The notes under the pieces were generated by a model. The model was given only the letters and a program-made list of their open reading frames with translations, was not told the origin of the DNA and did no database searches. 64,000 nt of DNA from NCBI GenBank assembly GCA_019359505.1, contig JAHHHD010000014.1, positions 62,001 to 126,000 on the forward strand, read 5' to 3'. Source of the stretch: Drouetiella hepatica Uher 2000/2452. GTDB taxonomy: Bacteria; Cyanobacteriota; Cyanobacteriia; Elainellales; Elainellaceae. Position 1 is the first letter of the stretch. Every line of letters begins with the position of its first letter. The translations under genes were made by a program, and so were the position numbers. Below are positions 50,179 through 59,081 of this stretch, piece after piece.

Positions 50179-50299
50179 AGAGGATATCTGAAAAGTCCCA
50201 GAGTAGGAAGTTGAACGTTTAAGATCCCCCTTAAATAAAGGGGTTAGGGGAGATCTGAGGCGCCTAAAAGCAAAGCTAGGATCTTTTCCGACATCCTCT
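50179..50299. repeat. MITE-like element, first inverted-repeat pair
   Basis: AGAGGATATCTGAAAAG (50179-50195) is mirrored by CTTTTCCGACATCCTCT (50283-50299), 15 of 17 bases paired. Inside is a CCCCCTTAAATAAAGGGG core flanked by AGATC/GATCT, a theme common in dispersed cyanobacterial intergenic repeats. No coding sequence is present. Confidence 0.6.
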
Positions 50300-50302
50300 C
50301 AG

Positions 50303-50476
50303 CTCGACTTTATCCATTTTCTGAAACTCACAATTAGCAGGGCTTCTAGCATGACGGATTTTCCTAAACTTTATCTTGATATTGGTTAAGCGCCGGACAT
50401 CCGAAAAAGTTTGAGAGCCTGCCTACAATTCACGCACCGCCAAAAATGGTTCTAATTCAAAATGGATAAAGTCGAG
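50303..50476. repeat. MITE-like element, second inverted-repeat pair
   Basis: CTCGACTTTATCCATTTT (50303-50320) is perfectly complementary to AAAATGGATAAAGTCGAG (50459-50476). The 138-base interior has no gene. The layout fits a small non-autonomous transposable element inserted next to the first repeat. Confidence 0.6.
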
Positions 50477-50654
50477 TTCAAATTTGAGCTTTGATCATTA
50501 AAATCTTATACTGTCTCACTCAATTCGCAAAGCTACCCACAGCCAATGCAAAATTTAGTAGCCTATATAACTAAAACAGTTGATCTATAGTCTGTTGTGT
50601 TGGTGCTTTGACTCTTTGTACTATTCATAACGCATTGAGTTGACTCTCAAGTAC

Positions 50655-50864
50655 TCAAACTAGAGCAATTATTAAGTTTTTAAGTATATTCTCAGCTGTC
50701 TTAAAGAAATCAGGCATAATTCTGATCACTAAAACTGTACCTGTTTGAGGAGCTGCATCATCTCGATGCTGTGCGTTTAAAGCATGTGTTTGTGTGAGTC
50801 TATGGCAATGTTCTCTAATGAGTTCAAAGGCTAAAGCGATTGATTCGTATGAGGTCGGTTCCAT
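50655..50864 (-). CDS. small hypothetical protein (doubtful)
   Basis: A 69-residue frame starting MEPTSYESIALAFELIREHC. Its N-terminal half looks like plausible helical protein, but there is no clear ribosome site, no recognised family and no partner gene. It may be a remnant. Kept because the region is otherwise empty. Confidence 0.25.
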   Translation of the reverse strand: MEPTSYESIALAFELIREHCHRLTQTHALNAQHRDDAAPQTGTVLVIRIMPDFFKTAENILKNLIIALV

Positions 50865-51132
50865 TGATCTGTATAGTTAACTTCTGAATTTAATCAAGAC
50901 AGTAGCCTCAGATGAAGCAGCTTTGGAAGTGCCCGCGCAGGTACCCCCAAGACTCGCGCTCTTCTACCAAAATAAGCTGACGGATGCATTAGCCCAAGTT
51001 CATCCAGCTAGCTTAAGTCTGATTGAACTAAATGTTTCGGTCTTTGAGCAATCTAGGCTCCAGGATATCTGCTCTCAGTAGGCTTGGGGTTGCAACACTG
51101 TCGTAATAGCTGCATCTAAAGAAGGTCTTATC

Positions 51133-52767
51133 ATGCCTGCCATACTTAGATACCTAGGGATCTCACTTACTGCTCTAGCTCTGGCTCTTGTTCAATTTCC
51201 CTCTGTTGCGCAGAATGCTCAGCCAAACGCACGTGAAAAGCTTGCAACTTATACGAAGCCAGCTATTGTACGTGTGGTAAACGGTTGTTTCGGTTTCTTC
51301 CCTTCGTTCTACCAGGGTCCTAGTGGGACTGATGGGATTGGGGATGCTTATGCCTCTTACGGTGTTTTGGGTTCAGGTTTCTTTATCACTCCCGATGGTT
51401 ACATTGCAACGTATGGAATCATAAGTGACATAGACTGTGAAAAGGAGCTTACGCAGCAATTGATTGGTGAAGGTAAAAAACTAGTTCCTTTTGATTCTAA
51501 TCGTCCTGACATAAAGCCCAAAATTGAGCATGTCAGAAACGTGATCTTACCTTCGCCAAACCCCGAATCAAGGCAAGAGCCGCTTGAGTTTAAGCTTCCA
51601 AGTGATGACTCCAAAAATGCTTCAATTATTAAAATTGAGCTTGATAAGGAAAATGCTCCTTCTCTTAAGTTTGGAGAATCTGAAAAGGTTGGGCTAGATG
51701 ACGTTACGTTAGTAGGGTATGCGGTTGGTGCTAAAGATAATAAAGCATTGAAAGATACAGAAGCCTATGAAGCATCTGTAAGTGATGGTAGGATTTCAAA
51801 CGATTCTAGGAAGCTAGCAGATAATTCCCCAGCATTTGAAATTTCTGCATCTGGAAGCTATTACGCAGGCAGCCCAGTTCTAAATGAGCAAGGTGAAGTT
51901 ATTGGCATAATTACTCCTACAGAGAAAGATAAGATTCGCTATGTAAATGAGGATGAAGTTGCGGATGGTCAGCCTTCTAATGCTTCAGAACTCGCCCTGG
52001 CTATTCCTGCAAAAGCGGTACAGAAACTGCTCACCTCTAGAAATATAGTGAACAGCCAGGGAGAAATTGATGGATGGTATCGAAGTGGTCTAGAACTCTT
52101 CTGGCAAGGAGACTATGCAAGCGCAAAAGAAAAATTTGAGGTCGTCAAGGATCTCTTTCCACAGCACTCAGAGGTCGATCGACTGATTAGTGAAAGCAAT
52201 AAGGGAAGAGTTAACCAGTTTAGTAAGCCAAACTTTGCTTTTTGGGGTGCAATTGCCGCCGCGGGTGCCGCAGTTTTAGGATTAATTTTCGCCTTGATGC
52301 GGCGCAAACCTAAGACAGCTAGAAAATCTTCAGGTGACGTTAGACCTTTCTCTAAGCCAGCTCAAACGGGTGTTTCTAAAACTAGTAGTATTAATGCTCA
52401 AGCTTGGATAGAGCTAGAAGGGAGAGGAGAAATGATAAAGCTGCCGCTCTATAAAGACACCCACCGTATCGGACGAGATCCGGCATGGTCAGATGTTGAA
52501 ATGCCAGCCAGTTGGGAGGTACTGTCTAGGCAGCATGCAATCCTGAAGCGTGAAGGAGATAGCTATCGCATCTTTGATGGTGACGGCAAAGTTGCTAGCC
52601 GCAACGGATTGCTAGTAGATGATTACGATAGGGTCGATACCACTGTAGGACACTTGCTAAGACCAGGTGATACCATCGCAATCGGTAAGAACCCACTAGA
52701 GCAGGTGCGAATCACCTACTTTAATGCAGCTTCCGGTCAGGCAAGCAATGAGACAAAAATGGCTTAG
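51133..52767 (+). CDS. pseudo-trypsin - TM - FHA receptor-like protein
   Basis: The ATG follows AAGAAGG by 7 bases. Residues 1-26 are a signal peptide (GISLTALALALVQFPSVAQ). Residues ~35-300 have a trypsin/DegP-like fold: GSGFFITPDGYIATYGI aligns with the usual GSGFxIxxDGxIxTNxHV and YYAGSPVLNEQGEVIGI with GNSGGPVLNxxGxVxGI. The catalytic His and Ser are replaced (Gly or Ile, and Ala), so it is probably not a protease. A membrane helix (~372-394) is followed by a cytoplasmic FHA domain (~430-525) with the phosphothreonine-binding residues of HRIGRDP, LSRQHAI and SRNGLL. A kinase gene follows 137 bases on, so the pair likely forms a receptor/phospho-relay. Confidence 0.82.
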   Translation: MPAILRYLGISLTALALALVQFPSVAQNAQPNAREKLATYTKPAIVRVVNGCFGFFPSFYQGPSGTDGIGDAYASYGVLGSGFFITPDGYIATYGIISDIDCEKELTQQLIGEGKKLVPFDSNRPDIKPKIEHVRNVILPSPNPESRQEPLEFKLPSDDSKNASIIKIELDKENAPSLKFGESEKVGLDDVTLVGYAVGAKDNKALKDTEAYEASVSDGRISNDSRKLADNSPAFEISASGSYYAGSPVLNEQGEVIGIITPTEKDKIRYVNEDEVADGQPSNASELALAIPAKAVQKLLTSRNIVNSQGEIDGWYRSGLELFWQGDYASAKEKFEVVKDLFPQHSEVDRLISESNKGRVNQFSKPNFAFWGAIAAAGAAVLGLIFALMRRKPKTARKSSGDVRPFSKPAQTGVSKTSSINAQAWIELEGRGEMIKLPLYKDTHRIGRDPAWSDVEMPASWEVLSRQHAILKREGDSYRIFDGDGKVASRNGLLVDDYDRVDTTVGHLLRPGDTIAIGKNPLEQVRITYFNAASGQASNETKMA

Positions 52768-52930
52768 CTTGAGCTGTATGCCTGAGCTGAGTCGGAAGAG
52801 GTAGATCTGTTTAAGGTTTGCCTCTTCCAAGATGAAACGAGCTACTTCCCTCAGTCTTGCTCCAATGCAGTTGAGAAGAGCATTCTATTGTAAGTCAATG
52901 TAAGTGACAACGACTCAGGAAGGTCGAGCT

Positions 52931-54862
52931 ATGTCGATCGTTGGAAAACTGCTGCGTAGACATTACAAGGTAACAGGTGTTTTGGGGAGTGGAGGCGTAG
53001 GCGAAACTTACACTGCGGTAGATATTGATCGCCCTGGAGAGCCGATATGCGTAGTCAAACGCCTAAAGTCCTCTACCGATCCTGACCTCCTGCCAGTTGT
53101 CAAAACTCTATTCAACCGCGAAGCCGCAACCTTAGAGCAGTTGGGACACCATGATCAGATTCCCAGGCTGTTGGCTTACTTTGATGAAGATGAAGAGTTT
53201 TTTTTGGTTCAAGAATTCATTGAAGGGCAACCTCTCAGCGCAGAATTGCCGTTGGGGCATCGCTGGTCGGAAGTTAAGGTGATTCAACTGCTAAACGATG
53301 TACTTACTGTTCTAAAATTTGTTCATGAGCAGGGCGTAATTCACAGAGATATCAAACCTGCTAATCTGATTCGACGCCAGCATGATAATAAGCTAGTCTT
53401 AATCGACTTTGGTGCAGTTAAGCAGAAAATTCAACGAGATTCCCACAGCTTAGAGCAAACTCAAATTAAGGGAACGATTTCGATCGGTACTGAAGGCTAT
53501 ATGCCGCCAGAACAACAGGCGGGTAGCCCTAACCTAAACAGCGATATTTATGCTTTGGGCATGATTGGAATTCAGGCACTTACAGGTGAAAATCCAGCTG
53601 AATTGCAACGAGATGCAGATGGAGAAATCCTTTGGCAGCATAGGGCACGAGTTAGCGATGAGTTAGCGTCTATTCTTAACCAGATGGTGCGCTACTACTT
53701 TAAGGCACGCTATCGATCAGCGACAGAGGCACTAAATGCACTAATTTTTCTAATCGATCGTTACTTTAAGTCGACTGAATCGAATGAAAATGCAAGTGCG
53801 GCAAAAATAGAGGAAGATCTACAAAAACTAGCAGATACGGTTACAGCTACTGATACTCCAGCAATTCAAGATATCTCTAGAGTCCAGGAAACTAAGGTGG
53901 CATCTGGTGCAGAGCAAAATACTTCTGATATCTACGAGACTAAAGTAGCTTCCTTTGATGCAGAACAGAATGACTCTAGAATACAAGAAACTAAATTTGC
54001 TGATCTACAAACTAATGTAGCTGAGACTAAATATAGTCTTGACTCCATACCCGTTTTTCAAAAGGAGGATATAGAGGCGAGCCAACAGGTAGCTAAGATT
54101 AATTCTAGTTTTAAAGACCAATTAAGAGAATTCTTTAGAGAATCTGAAGCTCAACCAGAGAGTAACAGGAAGGGATTAGTATTAGGATTAGGGGGAGTAG
54201 TAATAGTTGCGATCACTGTTATCGGATTTGTTGCAAGCCAAATGATAAGTAAAACTTTAGGATTAGGTGTTCTGCCTGGAGACTTAGCGACTAACCAAAC
54301 AGTGACCGCGTCTGTACAATCAGACCCTTCAAGCCCTCAACAACAAGACTCATCGAATCAAGAAGTAAAACCCGATCGCTTTCAGGCAGACTATGCCAAG
54401 CTACAAACCGCTCTGCAAAGAAAAGATTGGAGAGAAGCCGATCAACAGACTTACAAACTGATGCTGAAAATTGCAGGTTCTGAATCAACCCAGAAAGGCT
54501 CCTTCGCCTTGAATGAATGGCAAAGCTTTCCCTGCGATCAATTTCGAAAAGTTGATGAACTTTGGCGAAAAGCAAGCAGTAATAGATTAGGCTTCAGCAC
54601 TCAGTGGCAGATCTATCAGCGGGTAGGAGCAAGCAAATATCACAACACTATTGGATGGAAAACTTCAGATGGAGTTGCGATAGTGCAGTTCCAGGCTCCT
54701 GATAATAAGACTCGAAGAGCGAAGTTTGGTAAAGGTGGAGAACCTAACTTTGACAATCCACCTGCTGGTCATCTACCGGCCATGCTTTTATGGAGTGATC
54801 AACAAGGAAACATTAGTTTCGATGACCAGAGACTTGGAAAGGCAAAGGATTGTGGACTGTAG
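52931..54862 (+). CDS. Hanks-type Ser/Thr kinase - TM - GUN4 domain protein
   Basis: The ATG at 52931, 7 bases after AGGAAGG, is chosen over GTG 52904. Residues 1-285 are an active-looking kinase: Gly loop LGSGGVGETY, Lys in CVVKRLK, catalytic loop HRDIKPANLI, DFG in LIDFGAVKQ and GTEGYMPPEQ. An acidic linker with three or four ETK(V/F)A-type repeats may be an autophosphorylation site. A membrane helix at ~415-438 is followed by a GUN4 domain (~487-643; RKDWREADQQTYKLML, FPCDQFRKVDELW, PPAGHLPAMLLW). GUN4 proteins bind porphyrins or bilins. With the kinase inside, the GUN4 domain is predicted outside the cytoplasm. Confidence 0.9.
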   Translation: MSIVGKLLRRHYKVTGVLGSGGVGETYTAVDIDRPGEPICVVKRLKSSTDPDLLPVVKTLFNREAATLEQLGHHDQIPRLLAYFDEDEEFFLVQEFIEGQPLSAELPLGHRWSEVKVIQLLNDVLTVLKFVHEQGVIHRDIKPANLIRRQHDNKLVLIDFGAVKQKIQRDSHSLEQTQIKGTISIGTEGYMPPEQQAGSPNLNSDIYALGMIGIQALTGENPAELQRDADGEILWQHRARVSDELASILNQMVRYYFKARYRSATEALNALIFLIDRYFKSTESNENASAAKIEEDLQKLADTVTATDTPAIQDISRVQETKVASGAEQNTSDIYETKVASFDAEQNDSRIQETKFADLQTNVAETKYSLDSIPVFQKEDIEASQQVAKINSSFKDQLREFFRESEAQPESNRKGLVLGLGGVVIVAITVIGFVASQMISKTLGLGVLPGDLATNQTVTASVQSDPSSPQQQDSSNQEVKPDRFQADYAKLQTALQRKDWREADQQTYKLMLKIAGSESTQKGSFALNEWQSFPCDQFRKVDELWRKASSNRLGFSTQWQIYQRVGASKYHNTIGWKTSDGVAIVQFQAPDNKTRRAKFGKGGEPNFDNPPAGHLPAMLLWSDQQGNISFDDQRLGKAKDCGL

Positions 54863-54956
54863 ATCAAAATGAAATTGACTGTTCCTCTTTAATTTGAAGT
54901 GATTTTGTACATGATATGGCGCTATGGTATCTTTATTTCGAGGAGTTTCATCATTC

Positions 54957-55703
54957 ATGAAAGCACATCGTTTTTTCTTTATTCTCATAGGTATCATTGG
55001 CTCAATTTGTGTAAGTTCGATCGCTGCTCCGTCCTATCAGTCAACAAGTTCAATACTTGCGCAATCTCTAGGAGGTAGCAGTTCTCCTGCCTCGCCGCCG
55101 ATTAGCCCAAGTCAAATTCCCTCTGCCTCTCCCAACCCTTCTGAACCAGCTAAGGAAGCCAGTCCCGCTCCATCTGAAGGTGCCAGCCCTAGCGTAGTTG
55201 AAACATCTGGTACTCCCGAAGTCGCTACGCTCTACAGCCAATTAGGCGAAGCCCTAACTGCAAAACGTTGGGAGGACGCTGATCGAATTACCTATGAGTT
55301 GATGCTGGAAATCTCGGGATCTAAGTCAAAAACGCAAGGCTTTTTTGATTCTCTGGAGTGGCAAAAGTTTCCTTGTGAACAATTTAAAAAAATTGACGAA
55401 CTTTGGGGCAAGGCTAGTGACAATGAGCTAGGATTCAGTGCCCAAATTAAAGTTTTCAGGGAGGATGCTGGAGAGCGTGCTGATGACTATTACAAAAAGA
55501 TTGAATGGAAAAGTAATGATGGTGCGTGGACTGTAAGTTGGGAATATGACCAAACAGCTAAACGATATAAATATACGGATGGTAAAACACCCAACTTTAC
55601 AAATCCTCCTGCTGGACATCTACCTGCGCTCCTAGTGTGGAATCGTGGTGTAGACTACAGACTACAGAAGTCCATAGCATGCGACTTGTATTTAACTCCT
55701 TAG
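54957..55703 (+). CDS. exported GUN4 domain protein
   Basis: ATG 54957 is preferred to 54924: it follows CGAGGAG and begins directly with a signal peptide or anchor (KAHRFFFILIGIIGSICVS). A Pro/Ser-rich linker (~35-85) leads to a GUN4 domain (~95-248) that parallels the kinase C-terminus block by block: KRWEDADRITYELML, FPCEQFKKIDELWGKAS, LGFSAQ and PPAGHLPALLVW. The two GUN4 domains look like recent duplicates. A GUN4 protein outside the cytoplasm cannot act in chlorophyll synthesis in the usual way, so a tetrapyrrole-sensing or carrier role with the neighbouring kinase is inferred. Confidence 0.85.
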   Translation: MKAHRFFFILIGIIGSICVSSIAAPSYQSTSSILAQSLGGSSSPASPPISPSQIPSASPNPSEPAKEASPAPSEGASPSVVETSGTPEVATLYSQLGEALTAKRWEDADRITYELMLEISGSKSKTQGFFDSLEWQKFPCEQFKKIDELWGKASDNELGFSAQIKVFREDAGERADDYYKKIEWKSNDGAWTVSWEYDQTAKRYKYTDGKTPNFTNPPAGHLPALLVWNRGVDYRLQKSIACDLYLTP

Positions 55704-55801
55704 ATTTTCCACTTTTTGCAGGATTGCTCTAGTTAATGTGGTGTTTACCTGCATGTTACCTTCGACACAAGCAAATTATCCCGCTAGCACCGCTTTCAGA
55801 A

Positions 55802-56791
55802 ATGATGAAAATGAGAAATAAATGCTTGTTTATGCTACTGTGCACGTCGGGAGTCTTCAGTTTTATCCCATTTGTCGCTCAAGCATCTGAGGTGGTGAAT
55901 GTGCCTCATCCGGCTCCAGCAATCGCAACTGAACCGTTTATAAACCAGGCTTCTCAACCTGTGGTGGCTCAGGTTATTGAGAGTCCTATTGTAACATCCG
56001 ATTCAACTTCTTCAGCTGGCTACGTTATCCAAAGTCCAGTTTCAATTCCCTCAGATCTAGATTCTGAGACAACCATAGGGAATTCTGTTGAGCTTCCGAA
56101 GGTTGTTCAAGAAGCTGTTGGAAGCACGGAGGCTCGACGCAAGCGTGATAAGGAAACCCTAGAGAACTATGAAGAAAGCCATCCAGAGCAACCTGTGGTT
56201 GTAGAATCTCCTGTGGTTGTAGAATCTCCTGTGGTTGTAGAATCTCCTGTGGTTGTAGAATCTCCTGTGGTTGTAGAATCTCCTGTGGTTGTAGAATCTC
56301 CTGTGGTTGTAGAATCTCCTGTAGCAACTACAGGTGTAAACTCTGGTGAATCCTCTCTAGCTACCGCTGCCAAACGGTTGTCAACTAAGAAAGTGACTTT
56401 AGAAAAAGTTTCTTTCTTGTGCGGTGCTGATGATGGCACGCCAGCCACAGTTGTTAAGATTCAAGGTAAAGAGGATTTACCAATCATCTGGTGGAAATCT
56501 GAATTTTTTAAGCCTGCCGGATATGATGCAAAAACACGTTGTAAACAAGTCTCTACCCGTTTTGGAACCTACACCAAAGGCAATCTCATCGCCTATCTCA
56601 CTACAGGAAAACTAAAGGGACAGCCTGTAATTTGCTTGACTAGTAAAGAAGATGGAGACTGTGGAGATGACATTTCTCTAAATCAAGGATTGCTATTTAC
56701 ACTTAAACCTGATGATGATTCTCAAGAAACTCTGGAGACTCTGGCTACCGCTCTACAGAATCAGGGTATTTCTGTACCCATTGAACAGTAA
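55802..56791 (+). CDS. exported COP23-domain protein with PVVVES repeats
   Basis: The ATGs at 55802/55805/55811 begin a signal peptide (MRNKCLFMLLCTSGVFSFI ... QASE); an upstream in-frame start at 55736 would bury it. Residues ~130-175 are seven exact PVVVES units. The C-terminal ~120 residues are a COP23 domain, named after a circadian-oscillating cyanobacterial protein: FLCGADDGTPATVV, CKQVSTRFGTY, YLTTGKLKGQPVICLT and GLLFTLKPDD, with the conserved cysteines expected to form disulfides. Its function is unknown. It follows the exported GUN4 gene on the same strand and is convergent with the EACC1-CHAT gene. Confidence 0.85.
   Translation: MMKMRNKCLFMLLCTSGVFSFIPFVAQASEVVNVPHPAPAIATEPFINQASQPVVAQVIESPIVTSDSTSSAGYVIQSPVSIPSDLDSETTIGNSVELPKVVQEAVGSTEARRKRDKETLENYEESHPEQPVVVESPVVVESPVVVESPVVVESPVVVESPVVVESPVVVESPVATTGVNSGESSLATAAKRLSTKKVTLEKVSFLCGADDGTPATVVKIQGKEDLPIIWWKSEFFKPAGYDAKTRCKQVSTRFGTYTKGNLIAYLTTGKLKGQPVICLTSKEDGDCGDDISLNQGLLFTLKPDDDSQETLETLATALQNQGISVPIEQ
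56192..56317 (+). repeat. seven tandem 18-base repeats
   Basis: Seven copies of CCTGTGGTTGTAGAATCT without a base change, encoding PVVVES. Perfect identity implies recent expansion; the unit is a multiple of three, so copy-number change keeps the COP23 protein in frame. Confidence 0.9.
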
Positions 56792-56954
56792 AATCAGCGC
56801 ACTTGAAAGCAAGTACGGTCTTTACCAGTTCCCTTACACAGCTTTGAGCCTCTCTAGCGTGATCATTTGACGTAAAAGTGACCCATATGCTGGCCTAACG
56901 TTGGTCAATGTGCATTCCTTGCTGCAATGTAATCTCACTCAAATTTTTGATGTC

Positions 56955-57944
56955 TTAACTTTCCCCAAAGTTACTCAAAATCACCTTCTTTTTCAAGACA
57001 GGTGTCAAATGCTCTCCCATTCCCGCCATCTGAATGGCAGTGCACCCTAGCCGGAAGGCAAACTCCACTGAGCGCCCTGCTCCTAGCGCATCGTAAAACC
57101 CAACCGCAAACTCAATTGCCGCTCGATCGCCGATGCTTTGATTCATGCCAATTACGTAGTTGATGTGTTGTGCGATCGCATCTGCTTGCACCTCAGAGTA
57201 GCAGCCATTTAGCACTACACAATTCACCTGATCGGCAAACAGTTCAAACAAGCTTGCTAGAGCACCAGCCGTGATGAACTGAGGTTTTCCAATTTCATTT
57301 TCAAAGACTAATCCTGATTCGCCACCTCCATGTCCAGAGAAATGAACGATCTGCGGGTTATTGTCCAACATGGTTCGCTGAATGTCTCTGGGGCGAACTG
57401 CCCAAGCCTGTTTCAAGACAAACTGATCGCGATGCTGCGATCGCTTTAGCCCTTCTTCGATATCTCGCACCTCCTGATCTAACCGCAACTGTGCAGTGCC
57501 TTTGGGATTTGCCGTTAAAATCAGCAGATTGTAAGTTTGGGATGCTGAAGGCTTATCTACCACGGGCTTGTCTACCATGAACTTCTGAAGCATCTGCAAT
57601 GCCCCTATTAGCTCTTCCTGGTTGTTAACTTTAATTTTTAGCTTGCGCCCCTCAAATTCGGCTTCAATCTCTAGAGGATTAGAGTTAAAGCGATCGCTCA
57701 AAAAACCAAACAAAGGCCGGACGTTACTGGGCTTCACCTCAGCTCTTAATGCCCCAGCGAGAAAGCCCCCAATCGATTTATTGCCATCTGGCGGGTTGAG
57801 ATCGATAACTCGCTTAACCTCCTCAACTTCATCTAAATCTTGCAACTGAGACAACAGCCGCTGAGAAGCTTTGTCCTTTTCTTCTTCATCTAAATCTGGA
57901 TCTGTGAAGTTAATCGTCAGCTTTAGGTTTGATTCGTCTGTCAC
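56955..57944 (-). CDS. EACC1 - CHAT protease
   Basis: The GTG at 57944 (VTDESNLKLTINFTD) is preferred to TTG 57971, which lies before a GAGG site. Residues 1-125 match the effector-associated constant component 1 (EACC1) fold: TDPDLDEEEKD, LDEVEEVKRVID, GFLAGALRAEVKPSNVRPLF and LKIKVNNQEELIGAL. EACC1 domains are known as adaptors linking effectors to NTP-dependent conflict systems, usually as separate genes or N-terminal fusions. Residues ~138-325 are CHAT, with His205 ([11 protein letters not shown]) and Cys248 (VVLNGCYSE; Gly replaces the usual Ala). A 12-base inverted repeat sits just upstream of the start. Confidence 0.85.
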   Translation of the reverse strand: MTDESNLKLTINFTDPDLDEEEKDKASQRLLSQLQDLDEVEEVKRVIDLNPPDGNKSIGGFLAGALRAEVKPSNVRPLFGFLSDRFNSNPLEIEAEFEGRKLKIKVNNQEELIGALQMLQKFMVDKPVVDKPSASQTYNLLILTANPKGTAQLRLDQEVRDIEEGLKRSQHRDQFVLKQAWAVRPRDIQRTMLDNNPQIVHFSGHGGGESGLVFENEIGKPQFITAGALASLFELFADQVNCVVLNGCYSEVQADAIAQHINYVIGMNQSIGDRAAIEFAVGFYDALGAGRSVEFAFRLGCTAIQMAGMGEHLTPVLKKKVILSNFGES

Positions 57945-57960
57945 CCTACTTACCTCGCAA

Positions 57961-58017
57961 CTAGATAACAAGTAAACATGCTTAATAGCTTCCCCAAGTA
58001 TCGTGCTTGTTATCTAG
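57961..58017 (-). promoter_or_regulatory. 12-base inverted repeat upstream of EACC1-CHAT
   Basis: CTAGATAACAAG (57961-57972) and CTTGTTATCTAG (58006-58017) are perfect complements separated by 33 bases. The nearer arm is 16 bases from the predicted GTG start at 57944. This could be an operator for a looping or dimeric regulator, or a leader hairpin. Confidence 0.45.
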
Positions 58018-58373
58018 ACTAAATTGAAAGTCAGAATAACTTAAGTATTCTCAAGCTTGAACACAGGTACTTCAGGAATTTAATGAATGAGTAGAACCAG
58101 AAAAGATGATGCGGTTCGTGAGCGTCACGCACACAAGCCCGAATCACACTCTCCGCGCTCAAACCGCACTGAAGCGATCGCTCTATCCTACATTTCCAAC
58201 CGTAACTTCAGGTACAGTTTCAGTACAATCGATTGTAGGCAGTGGAGCAAAAAGTGTGAGCTTTGATGTTCCAAGCTCGATCGTTGCAGTAAAAAGCTGA
58301 AATGCTGTAGTTTCGGGGGCGATCGTTACGGCAAAAGCTGAAATGATGCCTTGAAGGATCGCTGAACGAACCC
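57972..58373. other. intergenic region
   Basis: About 400 bases between the EACC1-CHAT start and the Rpn fragment. Besides the far arm of the inverted repeat it shows scattered GCGATCGC-type sites and no supported gene. Confidence 0.5.
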
Positions 58374-58766
58374 TTATCCCTGCACCACCAACCACGCTTC
58401 TAAATCAGCCAAACTTGCAAATTCCAGGAGGGCTTCACCCAATGCCTCTAATTGGGCGATCGGCAGTTGATCAATCTGAGATTGCAACCTGTCCGGGACG
58501 TTACCAACTTTCCGAGTTAGCAGACGGAGAATAAGCGATCGTTCTCGCTGTAATCCCTGCTCAATGCTCTGCTCAATGCCCTGCTCCATCCAGCTTGTAA
58601 CAATTTGCATCACGTCCTCCCGCTCCGTTTCCTCTAATTTACCAATCTCCTCCTGGAACACCTGCATCTCCTGACCATTCAGGCGAAGATAGGTGTCTAC
58701 GAATCCAGAAATCAGGCGAGTTCTCGCGGGATCAAGCCGGAGCGTTGCCAATCGTTTTAGCCTGCG
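58374..58766 (-). pseudogene. C-terminal fragment of an Rpn/DUF4351-type nuclease gene
   Basis: The frame reads RRLKRLATLRLDPARTRLIS, then VDTYLRLN, EREDVMQIVTSWMEQGIEQ and, at the end, QLEALGEALLEFASLADLEAW. This is the typical C-terminal half and DUF4351 end of cyanobacterial Rpn-family (PD-(D/E)XK) proteins. A stop codon (TAA) at 58769-58767 cuts the frame, and the N-terminal nuclease domain, expected just upstream, is absent. It is most likely a truncated relic; a TTG at 58751 could still allow a ~125-residue product. Confidence 0.75.
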
Positions 58767-59081
58767 TTATTCAAAAACAAAATGTTCAAAAAGGCTTGAA
58801 ACGCCATCAGCATAGCACCCGATCAATCCCGCTCGATCGCCAGCGACCCAAACCTTTTCCTAAGATGCAGAAGCCTTGCCCAGTTCTTAAAGCTAAACTG
58901 GCTGCTTAATACAGCTTCCGTTAGTGCCATTTCACTCTACGCCCTTAGCGTGAACCACGACTTGATTCAGTTTTAGAAAACTTAAGGAGCATTGGGCTTA
59001 GAATTGGAGCAGCGATCAGCACTCTGTGTAGGCTTTGCTGCTCAGATACCGCATCCGTATTCTCAAGAGGTCAGTAGCCCC
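58752..59081. other. intergenic region upstream of the CHAT gene
   Basis: About 330 bases. An in-frame extension of the CHAT gene begins at TTG 58992 but encodes no recognised sequence. No hairpin or repeat of note was seen; the CHAT promoter is presumably here. Confidence 0.45.

Larger units (their letters stand above)
50084..51132. other. 1-kb gene-poor region with inverted repeats
   Basis: It holds two adjacent MITE-like inverted-repeat structures (50179-50299 and 50303-50476), one doubtful small minus-strand frame (50655-50864) and a motif near 50932 resembling the palindrome at 4724. The divergent promoters for the caspase gene and the receptor gene at 51133 must lie here. Confidence 0.55.

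Noticed and set aside
56025-56448. Minus-strand frames with QEILQP or GDSTTT repeats
   Set aside because: They mirror the seven 18-base repeats of the COP23 gene; no ribosome site or family.
58106-58300. 64-residue plus-strand frame between EACC1-CHAT and the Rpn fragment
   Set aside because: Low-complexity Ser/Thr/Val text without a ribosome site or similarity.
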